From Lumnitzera littorea (lineage: Eukaryota > Streptophyta > Magnoliopsida > Myrtales > Combretaceae): a stretch of 64,000 nt of DNA. The notes beneath the pieces are model-generated. The model was not told the DNA's origin and made no database searches. It saw only the letters and a list, made by a program, of their open reading frames with translations. Positions within the stretch are counted from its first letter, which is position 1. Each line of letters starts with the position of its first letter. The position numbers and the translations under genes are program-made. This document shows, one piece after another, positions 49,973 through 60,618 of the stretch. Location of the stretch: contig JAMXBB010000011.1 of assembly GCA_024138015.1 (NCBI GenBank), forward strand, positions 29,750,155 through 29,814,154. Direction: 5' to 3'.

Positions 49973-51087
49973 TCCATAATATATAGTCGTATTATCACCA
50001 TATATTGAATTAAGTTATTAATTATTGATACTATACATTATAGATACTATATATTATAAATACTATTACGTGTTATATATCGTTTTGATCGTATCGAAAC
50101 ATACTTTTAATTTATTAATTTATGTTTTAATTTCGGTAAGATTATCAAAATATGTACATTCTTGAATATGATAAAGTTATAGGTTAAATTACTTAAGGTT
50201 GTCCAATTTTAACAAAATTAGTATCGTTAGATTCGTATAGACCTAACGACATGTTTTACGAGTCATATTTGTAAAGATGACTTTTAACGGGTAGTTTGAG
50301 ATTTTAATACAGTTATACATAATTATATAAATATGATCGTATTATACGTAATTTACGTTATTNGGCCAAACAAGTTCATACAATATAGAAACAATGCAAA
50401 CATGCAGAACAACACACCGAAGAGTTCAACTCCCATCATAACTAAGTATCATATACGCATATGACATGCGCACAGTCAACTAACTACAAACACAATTAGA
50501 AGTACTCTTAAGTCTCTAGATACATTAAAATAGTATCCCAACAAGCGATGAAACCACAATCCCAACTTACTTATTTAGTCGCTCACTACTGCTAGCTCGA
50601 GTTGTCAATCATCTTTATACTGGAAGATCCTATTTACATAAAGAACCCAAATTTAGCTTTCATAGTAATTACAAAAATATTAGGGTTTAATTTAAAACAG
50701 CTATATATATATATATATATATTATAGTCATATTATCACTATACATTAAATTAAGTTATTAATTGTTGATACTGTACATCATATAAACTATTACATATTA
50801 TATATCGTTTTGATCGTATCGAAACATACTTTTAATTTATTAATTTATGTTTTAATTTCGGTAAGATTATCAAAATATGTACATTCTTGAATATGATAAA
50901 GTTATAGGTTAAATTACTTAAGGTTGTCCAATTTTAACAAAATTAGTATCGTTAGATTCGTATAGACCTAACGACATGTTTTACGAGTCATATTTGTAAA
51001 GATGACTTTTAACGGGTAGTTTGAGATTTTAATACAGTTATACATAATTATATAAATATGATCGTATTATACGTAATTTACGTTATT
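49589..51087. repeat. Partial tandem duplication joined by a single N
   Basis: Segment 49589-50362 is repeated as 50364-51087. The first ~450 bp of the two copies differ at many sites. The last 290 bp (50073-50362 versus 50798-51087) read identical. The junction is one N at 50363. The pattern is easier to explain by a wrong assembly join or gap fill than by biology. Confidence 0.8.
49938..49968. repeat. (TA)n microsatellite
   Basis: A TA run in the LTR. A shorter run stands at the homologous place at 50703-50722. Confidence 0.95.
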
Positions 51088-53041
51088 AAATTGTATTTTA
51101 TCTAATTTGTCTATATATTGTTACAATATAAGTATTATCCAATTCTAATATATCTAAAGTGTATCCTGATTAGAAAATATTAATAAATATAATAAAAATA
51201 TTCATTTAATCCAATCTGATCAGCAATCCTATATATAGTTTTTATTTAACTATTTAATTCATTTTAGCTTATTAATATTAAAAATATACCCCGACTTGTA
51301 AATTAAGCTATTTTACTTAGTAAATTCGTAATAAATAGTTCGGGTTACCAAATAATTCCCTAAAAATTTCTATAGACTCTTAAAAATATAGGGGATTTAG
51401 TTATCACTTGGTTTCAAGTTTTTGACCTATCATTTATATATTCGTATTGATGATTTTACCTCTAAATTATCATAAATTACTTAATTATGATTCTTTTTGT
51501 ACCAAATTAATTTCAATCTGACTCAATACTATTATTATTTATTATAGATTTGTACATGTCCATTTCATCAATTAATTTCATAATTTCCTATTAAATTCAT
51601 AATTTCAGCCTATTTTTGTACTATTTTCAGGCCTAAAAATGCAATAAATATTAAAAATATTCAAATCAAAATTTGGGCTACATAGCAATTATCTATATAT
51701 CATAAACATCCTACACAAAACTTTTCAACTAAAAACAATATCATTTAGCACATTTATTTTACAAATTTAAATTTAGGTAAACAGTAGATTTCTTAATAAA
51801 GGATATTAAATATTACAAATTTCTCAAAAATAAAAATATCACATGAAAGCATGTTTAAAATAACCTAAGTAAAATTTTTTTATAATTTTTTGGGTAGATT
51901 TACTAATTTTTAAAAATTATTGAAAAATAGGGTAGGAAATTGACCTTAGTGTTCTTGGGTGCTCTAATGGCTAGCGGCGGTTGGGTGGTCATTGGATGGC
52001 CTACGCGGTAGGTGGACTGTGTGGGGTTGGCTGGGTTTCATAGTAGATTCAGGGTAGGCTTGGTTTCTAGCCTATCATGAGTTTTTCCCTGTTTTTTGTT
52101 TAATTTTCCTAAATTGTTCTATTTTCCAGTTTTTTTCTTTTTCTCTATTTGTAGTTCCTAATTGCTAAAATATTGCTAATCTGCTGATAGTATAGTATTT
52201 ATAAAATTTTTTTCACCGTCTATGAATTTTTCTTTTTTCTTTTTTTCTTTTGTTTTCTCCATTTAATGAAGTAGGAGGTGTCCATTTTTCCTCCTTCTAC
52301 TTTTGATTCATCAATTTCTTTTCTTCTGTAGCAGCCACGGTAGTATCTAGCAATTTTAGGTATCTTGGAGTTGATTTAAGTCAACTTTAATATAGTTTAA
52401 TTAAATAATGATAATATATATATATGTTATGTCTAAATTAGTTATTTACTTAGTATATAGGTATATACCCTATGTAAATATCACGTGTATTATATAACTT
52501 TACTCATATAATTAAGTTTCTAACATATCTTTTATTTTTAGAATATGTTCTAAAGTAAATTTCATGAATTCAACACAATATATATATAATTACATAATTT
52601 AGGGTTAATTTACGGGTATAATTATTATTTATACCGAGTATACTCATAAAATGACATGTATTTTTATATAGTAAATTATACTATGTTATCTCATTTTATA
52701 GCTCAATTAACTTATCTCTAAGTTCTCGTTGCAATTTAAGTTTGATTTTTAGGAGTTTCGAACATTTTAGTCCTATATTGAATATTCCTACTTCTAAGGG
52801 CAAAATTGGGATTTTGGATCATTATTTTTAAAATCTAATTCACTATAATATCTCGACTAACTTTTTTATTCTAGTCGTAAAGTTTGGGCTCAATTGAATA
52901 AGTTTCCCTAAAAGCCCTAAATCTAAGCTTAGTTATTCTAAACTTAATTTTGGGAGCTTACAGCATGGCTTGGGAAGGAAGAATGAACCTCACTAAGCTC
53001 TCGAGCCCTCGCACTCAGGTTTGGGTTAGGGGTCCTGTAAC

Positions 53042-54190
53042 TTAATTCCTATCATTCTCTCCTAGTTGATTTGGATTTGGGATCAAATCTGGCTGGTCTT
53101 CATGTCGTTCTTCATCTAATTGAAATGGGCTGAGGTTAGCAATGTTGAATACGTTAGATATTATGAAGTCTTCAAGCAATTCCACTTGATGGGAATTATT
53201 GTTGATCCTTTGGACTATCTTGAAGGGTCCTTCAACTTGGGTAAACAATTTGTTCCTTTTTCTACTCAAGAACCTTTCTTTGCTCAAATGCATCTACACT
53301 AAGTCGTTAGGTTGAAATTACTTCGATTTTCTTCCCATCCCTCTTTCTTTCATCTTCTTCACAACTCAATTAATTTGCTGAGCAACTTTCTGGAAAATCT
53401 AGTGGAAGTACTGAGCTCTGGTTCTTGCTTCAAGGTCTTCTTAGTTAGATGAGGGCATTGGAGAGTGATCAAAGGGGCACTCAGGATTGAATAGGATATA
53501 TCCAATGGTGTCATGTATTGTTCTATTGTAAGCAAATTCTATCACAAGTAAGCAAACATTCTAGTTGGTCAAGTTCTTACCCACTACAGCTTAGAGTAGT
53601 AAACTTAAAGTGCAGTTGACGATCTCAGTTTAGCCATCGATTTTAGGGTGATGAGAAGTATTGAAAAGTAGTTTAGTTCTCATTCGACACTAGAGGGTTC
53701 TCCAAAAATGGCTTAAGAACTTTAGATCTCAATCTAATAACACACTCCTCAGCACTCCATGCAAGTGGACCATCTCCTGAAAAAAAAAAAAAAAAAGAAA
53801 GAGAGAAAAGTAATAGCTAAAGCATTATTAGTTTTAGTATAGGGCACAAAGTGTTGCTAAATCTATCTACAATGACCCACCAGAATCATTATCTTAGGTA
53901 GTTCAGGGTAAATCAAGGACAAAGTCCATACTCTAATCAACCTGTGGTTTAGTTGGGACCGGTAAAGGCATAGCTCCCCTTTACTCAACTTAGCATTTTT
54001 CTTTCTTGCAAATTATACAACTTTCAACTAATGATGCACATCATGCCTCATCTTAAGCCAAAAGAACCTCGCATTCAACAACTTGTAGGTCCTTCTTTCT
54101 CTAAAATTTCTAGAAAGTCCACCAAAATGAACTTCTCTCACTAGTAATTCTCTTGAGGAATAGGTCCGCACACATAGCTTGCCTCCTCAA
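53042..54190 (-). pseudogene. Gypsy (CRM/Reina-like) integrase, broken
   Basis: Integrase inserts element cDNA into the chromosome. The open frame 53042-53293 holds the C-terminal end: HLSKERFLSRKRNKLFTQVE, then GPFKIVQRINNNSHQVELLE, NVFNIANLSPFQLDEERHED, and the tail NPNQLGENDRN. The family pattern is RKERFPxxRKSKLxPRGDGPFxVLxRINDNAYKLDLPGxYxVSxTFNVxDLSPF with tail GENDxN. Upstream, near 54030-54110, is NARFFWLKMRHDVHHXLKVV, corresponding to the zinc-binding segment. Between them the integrase core is present only in short pieces. The stop at 53042 is the natural end, 80 bp from the LTR edge at 52962. Confidence 0.82.
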
Positions 54191-54920
54191 AATAGATATC
54201 CATCCTCTACATGATAATCATCTACTATTCTTCCTTCTACATAGCGTTCAATTATGGGACCAAAATGAGGGCTTAAGGATATTGCTCCTTGATGCTGGCA
54301 AATCCTAAAAGTCAAGTTGTAGCTTAACAAGAAGAATATGCCTTCTTGACAAGGCATCAGCAACCACATTAGTTTTTCCTTTTTTATACTTTATCACAAA
54401 ATTGAATCCTTCCATAAATTCAACCCATTGACCTTGCATCTTTGAAAGCTTGGTCTGACTCTTGAGGTATCTTAAGGACTCATAATCAGTATAAATAACA
54501 AACTCTCTTGGTATAAGGTAATGTTGCCATACTTAAAGAGCTCGAATTAGTACAAGGAGTTCTTTGTCATATATAAAGTAATTCAACTGGGGCCCTCTCA
54601 ACTTTTCACTATGATATGCAACAGGTCAGCTTTCTTGCATTAGCACTGCTCTTATACCAACACCTAATACATCACACTTAAGCTCAAACACCTTCTTGAA
54701 GTTAAACAAAGCCAATATAAGTGTAAAGGCCAACCTCTCCTTCACCTTGGCAAAACTTCATTCTTCTCTTTCTCCTCACTTGAACTTGACATTCTTCTTT
54801 GTCAACTCAATGAGGAGTGCAACAATGGTACTTAAACCTTTGATAAAGTGGTGATAAAAGGAGGCTAGTCTATGGAAGCTTCTCACCTTAACACATGTAG
54901 TTGGGGTTGGCCATTCAACA
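54187..54920 (-). pseudogene. Gypsy RNase H domain, broken
   Basis: Minus-strand text reads KCDVLGVGIRAVLMQES, AYHSEKLRGPQLNYFIYDKE, VCYTDYESLRYLKSQTKLSK, MQGQWVEFMEGFNFVIKYKK and GKTNVVADALSRRHILL. This is the canonical RT-RNase H run of Ty3/gypsy elements (D-x-S...GIGAVLxQ...YSEKLxGxxLxYxxYDKE...TDHxxLxxLxxQxxLxxRxxRWxExLxxFxFxIxYxxGKxNVVADALSRR). It is unusually readable compared with neighbouring domains. Stops and small frame changes remain. Confidence 0.85.
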
Positions 54921-54949
54921 ATATCTCGGATCTTCTTAGTATCAACACA

Positions 54950-55480
54950 TAGGCCTCATATGGTCACAACATATCTAAAGAAGACCACTTCTTCAAGTTT
55001 ACAAAGTTCCTTTCTACTCGAAGTACATCAAATATAGCTTAGAGTTGGTTGGTACGATTAGGTAAGTTAGCACTATAAATAAGGATATCATCAAAATAGA
55101 CTTCAATACACTTTGCTATCAGATCTCTTAGCACGTGATTCATCAATCTCATGAAAGTGTTTCGGCCATTTGATAAGCCAAAGGGCATCATCATCTATTC
55201 ATATAAATCATATTAGGTCTTAAAAGCAGTCTTCCATACATCTTCTTACCTCATACGAATCTAATGATAATCAAACTTTAGGTCGATCTTACTAAAGATT
55301 TTTGCTCCATTTAGTTCATCAAGCATATCATCTAATCCTCGGATAGGACACCTATACTTGATCTTTATCTTGTTTACAGCTCTACTATCTATACACATAC
55401 ATCAAGCACCATCCTTCTTTAGCATAAGCAATGCAGGTATAGCCAACAGGCTAAGACTCTCTCATGTCTCCTTTCTTGAA
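54950..55480 (-). pseudogene. Gypsy reverse transcriptase, broken
   Basis: Minus-strand translation includes CMCIDSRAVNKIKIKYRCPI, RGLDDMLDELNGAKIFSKID, MMPFGLSNGRNTFMRLMNHV and the catalytic YFDDILIYS (55081-55098 encodes YFDDIL). Both catalytic aspartates of YFDD are present, but stops occur within motif regions (DYHXIRMR, YDLYEX). The family pattern MPFGLxNAPxTFMRLMN is slightly altered. Confidence 0.88.
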
Positions 55481-55799
55481 TAGTTTGTTGACTTGTCTCT
55501 TAAGCTCGGTAGCTTACTTAGGATTCATTTAATAGGCAAGCTTGTTTGATAAGGCAGCATTAGATACCAAGTCAATGTAGTGCTCAATCCCTTGAAAAGG
55601 GGGCAATCCTTTCTGTAACTACTCGACAAAAAGGTCAATATACTCTTCTAACGGTTCTCTGACCTCTCTGAGCAGTACATCTTGCTCCTTCAACTCCAAT
55701 AGTCTTCTAATTAATAAAAAGGTCGGCATATCAGATTTAATGGCCTCTTAAAGCTTAAATCAGCTTATTACTAATGTCTTCTTAGATCCTCAAACTAAT

Positions 55800-55960
55800 T
55801 TAGCTTATAACTTACTCACTTGGCTTGGGGTCATATGGTTTAAGGTGATTTTCTTCCCATCCCTTTCACATGTGTAGGTGTTCTTAAACCCATCATGAAT
55901 GACTCTTCAATCGAATAACCAAGGCTGACCCAATAACACATCAGATACGCACATAGGTTG
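55800..55960 (-). pseudogene. Gypsy protease C-terminal segment, truncated
   Basis: Minus-strand text reads QPMCVSDVLLGQPWLFD, then RVIHDGFKNTYTCERDGKKI and TLNHMTPSQVSKL. This is the stretch after the protease in CRM/Reina-type polyproteins (PMxxCHLLLGRPWxxDRxVxHDGxxNTYxFxKDGxKxxLxPL). The catalytic part and gag are missing because sequence identity stops at 55972, where a Tat-like LTR begins. The 320-base interval between this and RT is a poorly preserved linker. Confidence 0.8.
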
Positions 55961-55972
55961 TACATTCTAGAG

Positions 55973-56935
55973 TGTCGAGCTTAGTTTTTCACCCTCTCGG
56001 TTCTTTTTAAATTAGGTCTTCTCTAAACCGATAAGTACTAAACCCTTACACGTTTAGTGTTGACCCTCGACTAAGGTTTAATGAAAACCGGTTCTTTTTA
56101 CACTTTCAAATTACATTGGAGTCACTACTCAACTAGAGTTGGAAAAAAAAGTTAAGTTATAACCAATTAAGTAGATTAGTTATAACTTAGCTACTAGTCT
56201 ATCGATTAAACTATTTTATAAAATGGTATTTTTTTTTTTAAATCAGAGATCTAGATTTGAGGGCTAATTTATTAAACCCTAAATGTGTACCATTTTTTAA
56301 CTTTTCGAATTTAACTTCTCTTTTCAAATATACCCTTTTTAATTTCTAAACGACTAATCATATAATACGTAACTAAATTAGTTAACTTATACAAATTTTT
56401 ACAAAGATGGAAAAAATAAAAACTTTCCATATTTTAAGTCGCCTTGTACTTACGTATGGGTACCTATATACTCGCTATTCAAGATCAAACTTCCGTAGTT
56501 CATTTACCAAAAATATAGCGGGTTGATTGATTTTAATTTTTGAAAAAACAGTTGGGTTTATATTTTTACCCATTTTGGATTTTAATTTTGAAAACTTTAA
56601 ATGGTCTTAATTTGGACAATGATAAATTAAATTTATTTATTTAAAAATAATAATTTTTCTAAGTGATATGGTGACTTTATTTTTTATCATTATTTTATTT
56701 TATTATTTATTTATTTACTTTTTTTATTGTTAATTTTTATTGTTTTTTTTTTGGTTGAAATTTGAGAATAAAAATAAAATACTTCTTCTTCTTTTTTCTT
56801 TTTTCTTTTTTTTTTCATTTTTTTCTTCTTTTTCTTCTTTTTTCTTTTTCCCTTTTCTTTCTTTCTTTCTTTTTATTTACAAGTATTACAATCACATGAA
56901 ACAACAAATTAAAATAAAGTAAATGTATTTAAATC
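55973..56935 (-). repeat. Tat/Ogre-like LTR portion, minus orientation
   Basis: It begins TGTCGAGCTTAGTTTTTC and aligns, as an inverted repeat, with the last ~650 bases of the solo LTR ending at 60613. Shared words are tactaaaccc, cctcgactaa, ccggttttttatt-like text, ggagtc(a/g)c, taaccaatt, gagggctaa and the reverse complement of gaactacg...agcg(a/g)gta. It is therefore the 3' end of the same LTR family in opposite orientation. It truncates the gypsy protease on its left. The right edge fades in T-rich tracts around 56780-56935. Confidence 0.75.
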
Positions 56936-57395
56936 ACAAGAAGGTCGAACCAAGCTAAACAGATTGGGTTTGGGCATTGCAATCGGGTCGCTGGTCAAAT
57001 CTTGAGCGCGAGTTTAGATGTGGGTTATAGGTCAATCAGAGCTCCACGAGTTAGTTTAGTTGGAGAGTTCAGGTCATGATAGGAATCAACCCCTGGATCG
57101 ATCATAAGAAGCTAAGCTAAAAGACTTTAAGGGCTCGCATAGAAAATACTAGCTCTAAGCTATAGCCGAGATAAGGACTTCTATCCTGATCTAACCACCT
57201 ATTTACCTGTTTCTCAAATCCTCACATTTGTCCAACATGCTCCTGCCTAACAACGAAGTCCTAATCTAGAAGACAACCCAGAACTAGCCGAGCCAAGCTA
57301 CCGACCTAACCCACTAGCGTTTAACTTCAAAATAGCTGACCTTTTGTTAGGCTGATTGGCTCCCGACCTGATCCAGATCAGGTCGGCCCCTGATT
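56936..57395. other. GC-balanced noncoding stretch with a strong palindrome
   Basis: No frame is recognised. It may be the R-region leader of the minus-orientation LTR to its left. A near-perfect palindrome occurs at 57363-57386. Confidence 0.4.
57363..57386. repeat. 24-bp palindrome
   Basis: Arms CCGACCTGATC and GATCAGGTCGG (11 bp, perfect) are separated by two bases. It lies about 240 bp upstream of a TATA-like box (57606). Confidence 0.95.
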
Positions 57396-57978
57396 GTAAT
57401 GTATTCTTTCTATATTGTACCATATCTCAGATGTCCAACCACCAAGCGACATGTATCTTCTGACACAATGTTCTAGAATGATTCTTTTTTTATTTCCATA
57501 CTCTATATTCTTTATCTCTTTTACCGCTTTTAGTATGTCTTATATAACCTAGTGTAGAATACCCTTTTGTCTTTTCATACATGTAGAACAACTTTAGTGG
57601 GCGAGTATATAAACCCCCACTTTTCCATGTATGCAGATGGATATCCTTTTCAATACAAAAATTACTCATCTAAGCAACCTTAGTGTAGACACCTAATTTT
57701 TGCCCTTTTATAGTCTTAATTTTTATTTTTACAAAAAGGGTCATAATTCAAAACAAATAATGAAAAAATAAAAATTAAAAAATAATGAAAATACAAAAAA
57801 AAAATAAGAAAAGGAAAAATTATAAAAATTTTGAAGTAATTTATATTAGGAATAATTAGTTTAATGTTAGTTTTAATTTTAGTTTAGTTAAAAAAATTTT
57901 TTTTAGGGATTTAGATAGTTTAAATATAATTTAATTGTAATAAATGTTAAGAAACAAGTCAATGCCTTAACGGATAAG

Positions 57979-58026
57979 TAGCAGAGCACTTGGGTAGATT
58001 TAGTTGGAGGTCACGGGTTAGAGTCT
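57979..58026 (+). other. tRNA-like A-box/B-box segment inside the solo LTR
   Basis: TAGCAGAGCACTTGG (57979) resembles a tRNA D-arm/A-box. GGAGGTCACGGGTTAGAGTCT (58006-58026) resembles the B-box and T-arm found in plant tRNA-derived SINEs (consensus GGTTCGANNCC). Spacing is compatible with a pol III promoter. The B-box has lost the conserved TCG, so activity is doubtful. Confidence 0.4.
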
Positions 58027-58085
58027 CTGCAGGCACTAATGTCTTTATTTTTCTATCTTTGCAAAAAAATCATATCTAATTAAAT

Positions 58086-58191
58086 CATATGGGTTTAGCT
58101 AAATCAGATTTGAATGAGATTTGAATAGTTTAATCGGCATATGGGTTTAGCTAAATCAGATTTGAATGAGATTTGAATCTAGTTTAATCGG
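58086..58191 (+). repeat. Two-copy 52-bp tandem repeat in LTR U3
   Basis: Units start at 58086 and 58138, both catatgggtttagctaaatc. They are nearly identical except for a two-base insertion in the second, just upstream of the TATA-like box. Confidence 0.92.
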
Positions 58192-58215
58192 ATACATTAA
58201 GATTTGATTTGGGCT

Positions 58216-58224
58216 TTATAAAAA
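58216..58224 (+). promoter_or_regulatory. TATA-like box of the solo LTR
   Basis: ttataaaaa follows the U3 repeats and is followed within ~30 bp by the start of the repeat-rich leader. This is the expected promoter position in an LTR. Confidence 0.6.
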
Positions 58225-58312
58225 GAAGAGAACCACAATGAAAGGGGAGATCAGCTTCATAAAAAATTGGAAAATTTGCTTCATTGAAAATAGAAGCAGC
58301 AGCATCTCTACG

Positions 58313-58675
58313 CCTACTGCACATTTGAATTCCAATCCAACAACAGCAAATTCTCGACGCCCCACGGCCAACAGCAACAGCAGCAGATCAACGCCTGCTG
58401 CACGTCTGAGTTCCAGTCCATGCAGCAGCAGATCCTCGATGCCCCACGGCCAACAGCAATAGCAGCAGATCCACGCCTGCTGCACATCTGAGTTCCAGTC
58501 CACGCAGCAGTAGATCCTTAACACCCCATGGCCAACAGCAACAGTAGCAGATTGGTCCACGCAGCAGGCCATTCCACACAGCAGATCATTCTACACAGCA
58601 GGCCGTTCCACGCAGCAGATCATTCCACACAGCAGATCGGTCTACGCAGCAGGCCGTTCCACGCAGCAGATCCAC
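58313..58675 (+). repeat. CAG-rich tandem repeats in the LTR leader
   Basis: Three ~82-bp units start at 58313, 58394 and 58476 (cct(a/g)ctgcac(a/g)t(t/c)tga(a/g)ttcca). They are followed from about 58557 by about seven ~19-bp units of the type ccacgcagcagatcattc. The repeats keep frames open on both strands (58238-58462, 58528-58788 plus; 58216-58572, 58642-58929 minus). Their position after the TATA box makes an untranslated leader more likely than protein. Confidence 0.88.
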
Positions 58676-59614
58676 GCAGCCAGCCGAACGCCAGCCCCAC
58701 GACACCAAACAGTAGCAGCGAAGCAAACTTCGTTGATCATTGCACACACACCATGCCAACATCGTATGTCGTACGCCACACGACTTAGTACAGCGCGGTT
58801 AGCAGCTCTCGAGCAACAACTATGAATGGCTTTCTTCCCTCGCGTGATCAACTCAACAGCGGACTTCGATCTCCAATTGCGACACCGACCAGCATTTTTG
58901 TTTGAGCTGCAATTCGCACGCATGCCCACTGCGCACGATCTCGATCGGTATTAGTTTGTACGAGTGCTTCCAATAATCCAACGCTACAGCCAAAACATCA
59001 ACTCAGGTTCGGTTGCTTAATTTTTATTTTATTTCATTACTGTTGATTTATTTATTTATTATTATTATTATTACCGTATGATTATTATTTTATTAGATCC
59101 TTATTTATTTATGTTAATATATAAGTAGTTATGTATATATTAGCCTAGTAGATTCTTTTAAGTATTAGTTTTAAAGGTTAAATGTATTATATTCCACTGT
59201 ATCTAGTTGTTTGCTAATAACAATATAGATATATATATTAACTTAGGTTTTTTTTTAAGTTTTTTATGATTTCCTCACTTAGAAAATTGATTTATTTTGA
59301 AAAGAAAATAATAATCATATTTTTTTTAAATAGGATTTTTGGAGAGTTTTTTTTTATAAAACAATAACATTCAAGAGTTAGGACCCCGTTAAATTTTTAA
59401 AATAAACCGAAATAAATTAAAATGTAAACTTGGACGGTTTTCAAAAATTAAAATAAACCAACACACTAAAGATTTTTTTTTTAAAAGAACTACGATCGTT
59501 TGATCCGGCTAGCGGGTACGTAGGCACCTTCGGGGCGACGATAAAATATGTAATTTTTCTAAATTAAAAAATCATTTTGATATTGATAAAATAAAAAAAT
59601 CTTTAATTGACTTC

Positions 59615-59830
59615 TTTTCCATGGTTAGACATCTTTTCCGCAGTTTAAATGTCTTTTCCATAGTTTAGATGTCTTTTTCATAATTTAGATGTCTTTTTCA
59701 TAGTTTAGGTTTCTTTTCTATAATTCAGACATCTTTTCTATAATTTAGATTTTTTTTTATGGTTTAAAATTTTTTTTCATAGTTTAGATATCTTTTCTAT
59801 GATTAAGGCATCTTTTCTATGATTATGAAT
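59615..59830 (+). repeat. ~21-bp minisatellite in the LTR
   Basis: About ten imperfect copies of tcttttccatagtttagatg lie in tandem, between the two gaactacg/gtacgtaggcac blocks. Confidence 0.88.
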
Positions 59831-60618
59831 TTTTTTTTTCTTTCTTTCTTTTTTAATGTTTTAAGCATCTTTTCTATATAAAAGTTTCATCATATAGAAC
59901 ATTGCATATTTCATAAAATCTTTAGGTTTTTTCTTGAAAATAAAAAAAAATTATCACTTAGTTATTTTTAAATAAAAATTTTAATTTGGCACTTTTCAAA
60001 AATTAGGTTTTTAGGTTTTTTTTTTTATATATAATGTTAGGAATAAAAATTAGGCTTCTAGGGATTTTTCTTAATAAAAATAAAATGGTTAATAAAAACG
60101 TAAATTCAACCAATCATTTTTTATAAAAAGAACCAACACATTAAAGTTTTCGGAAAGAACTACGATCGTCTAATCCCGACTAGCGGGTACGTAGGCACCT
60201 TCGGGGCAATGATAAAATTTGTAGAAACTTAAGTTCTTTTTTCTTTTGATTTTTATTTATTTATTTTTAAATATTATAATTAGAAAAATAATCCTAATTT
60301 CGGCAAATAGATAGTGGTACCCGTTAAGGGTTTAATAGGTTAGCCCTCGAATTCGGAACCCTCTAGTTCTTCATTAAATTTGAAATCAAAGACCGGTAGC
60401 CAAATCGTAATCAATCCACCCAATTGGTTACGGTTTCTTTTTCTTTTCTTAACTTCGGTCGGGTGGCGACTCCAAAAATAATTTTCAATAAAAAACCGGA
60501 ATTTCTCAATTTCTTTAGTCGAGGATTAATATTAAATGGGTATGGGTTTAGTATTAATCAAGAAATGAGAAATTAATATAAATAACAAAAAAACCGGAAA
60601 ATCAGGCTCGACACTTAG

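Larger units (their letters stand above)
48681..52962 (-). repeat. Probable solo LTR of the large-element family
   Basis: The left edge TGTCATGCCCCGAACAGG and right edge ...GGGAGCTTACA give TG...CA ends. Minus orientation is inferred from the TGTAAGCTCCCAAAATT start and from landmark order shared with the LTRs at 20365 and 28902 (for example agagaaattacatccgctcta at 49291). Flanking pentamers gcgta (48676-48680) and gcatg (52963-52967) differ by two transitions, compatible with an aged target duplication. No primer site or polypurine tract lies beside either end. The copy contains a suspicious partial duplication around 50363. Confidence 0.6.
57684..60613 (+). mobile_element. Solo LTR of a Tat/Ogre-like gypsy element
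   Basis: It begins TGTAGACACCTAATTTTTG and ends AATCAGGCTCGACA (TG...CA). The pentamer cttag occurs immediately before (57679-57683) and after (60614-60618), a perfect target duplication. The LTR contains a TATA-like box, a repeat-rich leader, and two copies of the block gaactacgatcg...agcgggtacgtaggcacctt (59487 and 60157), a signature of Tat/Ogre-like LTRs. There is no primer site, coding region or polypurine tract. The element was reduced to one LTR by LTR-LTR recombination. Confidence 0.88.

Noticed and set aside
57363..57400. Palindrome as a Helitron 3' hairpin
   Set aside because: No CTRR terminus follows within ~12 bases and no TC-start partner was seen.
58216..58929. Long minus- and plus-strand frames in the CAG repeats as protein genes
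   Set aside because: Frames are open on both strands because of the repeat composition. The region is an LTR leader downstream of a TATA-like box.
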